From: SAR202 cluster bacterium AC-647-N09_OGT_505m
GTDB taxonomy: Bacteria; Chloroflexota; Dehalococcoidia; UBA2985
Direction: 5' to 3'
DNA: 15,830 bases
Assembly: GCA_009391225.1 (NCBI GenBank)
Contig: VEXC01000021.1
Location: forward strand, 1-15,830
The notes below the pieces were generated by a model. The model was not told where the DNA came from. It was given only the letters and a program-made list of their open reading frames with translations, and ran no database searches. The position numbers were made by a program, and so were the translations under genes. Shown piece after piece: positions 14,823 to 15,830 of the stretch (the stretch's first letter is position 1; each line of letters begins with the position of its first letter).

Positions 14823-15752
14823 CTAACCCCGGGGCTTATCCAGGATCTCTCTGGTCTGCTCTACGTCCTTGTGCATCTGGGCCACCAGTTCCTCTGGTGT
14901 ATCGAAGCGCTGCTCGTTGCGCAGGCGCTCAACGAATCCCACAGATATTTCGGAGCCGTACAGGTCTCCATCGAAATCTAGAAGAAAGGCTTCCACAATG
15001 CGCTCAGTTTCTTCGAAGGTTGGCCTGACACCTATGTTGGTGGCTGCCATATACCGTTTATTGCCCACTTGGGCCCAGGTGGCGTAAATGCCATCCATTG
15101 GCAGTATACGGTTGTTGGCAATGCTCAGGTTCGCCGTCGGGAAACCCAGGGACTTGCCCCTGGAGTTGCCCTCAATCACTTTGCCTTGGAGTGTGAATGA
15201 CCTCCCTAAGTTTTGGTACGCTTTGTCCACGTCCCCTGCTAAGATAGCTTCCCGAGTTGCAGTGCTGCTGACTCGTTCTCCATCCGCGGATACTGGATCC
15301 ACGACGGTAACAGAGAAGCCCTTTTCGCCGCCGATCGCCTTGAGGAACTCTGGTGTGCCCTCTCTTTTATACCCCATGACGAAGTTGTGCCCCATAACAA
15401 GCCCGGCCATTCGCAAACGGTTCTGGAGTAACTCCACGAACTCATGGGCCCTCAAACGAGACAACTCTAGCTCGAAGGTCAGGGGGATTACCATATCTAC
15501 GTTGGTGTTCTCCAGAAGGGCCAGCCTGTCATTTATAGACGTGATAAACTTGACACATGTATCAGGAACCAGAACTGTCCGTGGATGGTTGACGAATGTC
15601 AGGACACCACTGAGCATATTGCCTTGTAAGGCAGTGTTCTTGAGTTGGTTCAGGAGGTGTTGGTGGCCGATGTGCACCCCATCGAAGACACCTATGGCCA
15701 GAACAGTATTCTCCTGAGGTAATTGTGCAGGCAGTTCTTGGTGGACTCGCAT
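14823..15752 (-). CDS. ribF: Bifunctional riboflavin kinase / FAD synthetase
   Basis: Converts riboflavin to FMN and FMN to FAD in the cytoplasm. From ATG 15752 it has 309 residues, the usual RibF length. The N-terminal adenylyltransferase domain shows GVFDGVHIGHQ (21-31), LTFVNHPRTVL and MGHNFVMGYKREGTPEFL, then SSTATREAILAGDV. The C-terminal flavokinase domain begins near 186 and carries GKSLGFPTANLSI (200-212), MDGIYATWA and NIGVRPTF. A longer frame reaches TTG 15809 but adds 19 residues that do not resemble the family, and neither start has a good Shine-Dalgarno. A 10-base palindrome (AGCTGCAGCT, 15755-15764) lies right before the ATG. No FMN riboswitch is visible in the short upstream stretch. 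Confidence 0.95.
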   Translation of the reverse strand: MRVHQELPAQLPQENTVLAIGVFDGVHIGHQHLLNQLKNTALQGNMLSGVLTFVNHPRTVLVPDTCVKFITSINDRLALLENTNVDMVIPLTFELELSRLRAHEFVELLQNRLRMAGLVMGHNFVMGYKREGTPEFLKAIGGEKGFSVTVVDPVSADGERVSSTATREAILAGDVDKAYQNLGRSFTLQGKVIEGNSRGKSLGFPTANLSIANNRILPMDGIYATWAQVGNKRYMAATNIGVRPTFEETERIVEAFLLDFDGDLYGSEISVGFVERLRNEQRFDTPEELVAQMHKDVEQTREILDKPRG

Positions 15753-15830
15753 TGAGCTGCAGCTTCGGCCCGAGAAATTAGATAGCTTGCAACGAATAGG
15801 GAAGAGCAATAGGATGGTAACACAGCCCTA

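Noticed and set aside
15088..15717. A 209-codon open frame on the plus strand
   Set aside because: It is antisense to ribF, whose motifs are all present on the minus strand.
15753..15830. FMN riboswitch upstream of ribF
   Set aside because: Only 78 bases are available and none of the paired elements of that riboswitch can be made out. The only structure is a short palindrome.

Overview
The window looks like chromosomal DNA of a bacterium, most probably a member of the Chloroflexota (Dehalococcoidia or a SAR202-like lineage). This is inference. It rests on a complex I operon that runs nuoA-B-C-D-H-I-J-K-L-M with separate nuoC and nuoD and no nuoE/F/G, on adjacent divergent acyl-CoA dehydrogenase genes, on frequent GTG and TTG starts, and on protein wording that resembles those groups. 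No rRNA or tRNA is present to settle it. No mobile element, CRISPR array, rRNA or tRNA was seen.

Region 1 (1-8102, minus strand) is a tightly packed operon for the membrane arm and the quinone-reducing/connecting module of respiratory complex I. Most junctions overlap by 4-17 bases. It is read from a near-consensus sigma-70 promoter (TTGACA, 17-base spacer, TATGCT) upstream of nuoA. The window edge cuts off the 3' part of nuoM, so nuoN, if present, lies outside. The NADH-oxidising subunits E, F and G are not between nuoD and nuoH, so the electron donor to this complex cannot be read from the locus.

Region 2 (about 8331-12074, plus strand) holds three oxidoreductase genes, each with its own promoter-like or ribosome-binding signals: two acyl-CoA dehydrogenase-family proteins and an aldo/keto reductase. 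The two dehydrogenases are unlike each other and look like the two halves of a heteromeric FadE pair. Neither shows a glutamate at the two positions where the catalytic base usually sits.

Region 3 (12075-13464) holds a likely decayed gene with several in-frame stops. It is followed by an intact, well-initiated gene for a YfcE/MJ0936-type phosphoesterase fold in which all but one of the metal ligands are replaced; this is the most unusual gene in the window. A convergent intergenic stretch with two small hairpins closes the region.

Region 4 (13465-15752, minus strand) is ribF (flavokinase/FAD synthetase) followed by tyrS (tyrosyl-tRNA synthetase), an ordinary housekeeping pair. RibF supplies the FMN and FAD used by flavoproteins such as the neighbouring acyl-CoA dehydrogenases, but the sequence shows no regulatory link between them.

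Several starts were moved from the longest open frame on the basis of Shine-Dalgarno placement and family N-termini: nuoM (TTG 1164), nuoD (ATG 6630), the first acyl-CoA dehydrogenase (TTG 8418), the second (ATG 9902) and ribF (ATG 15752).
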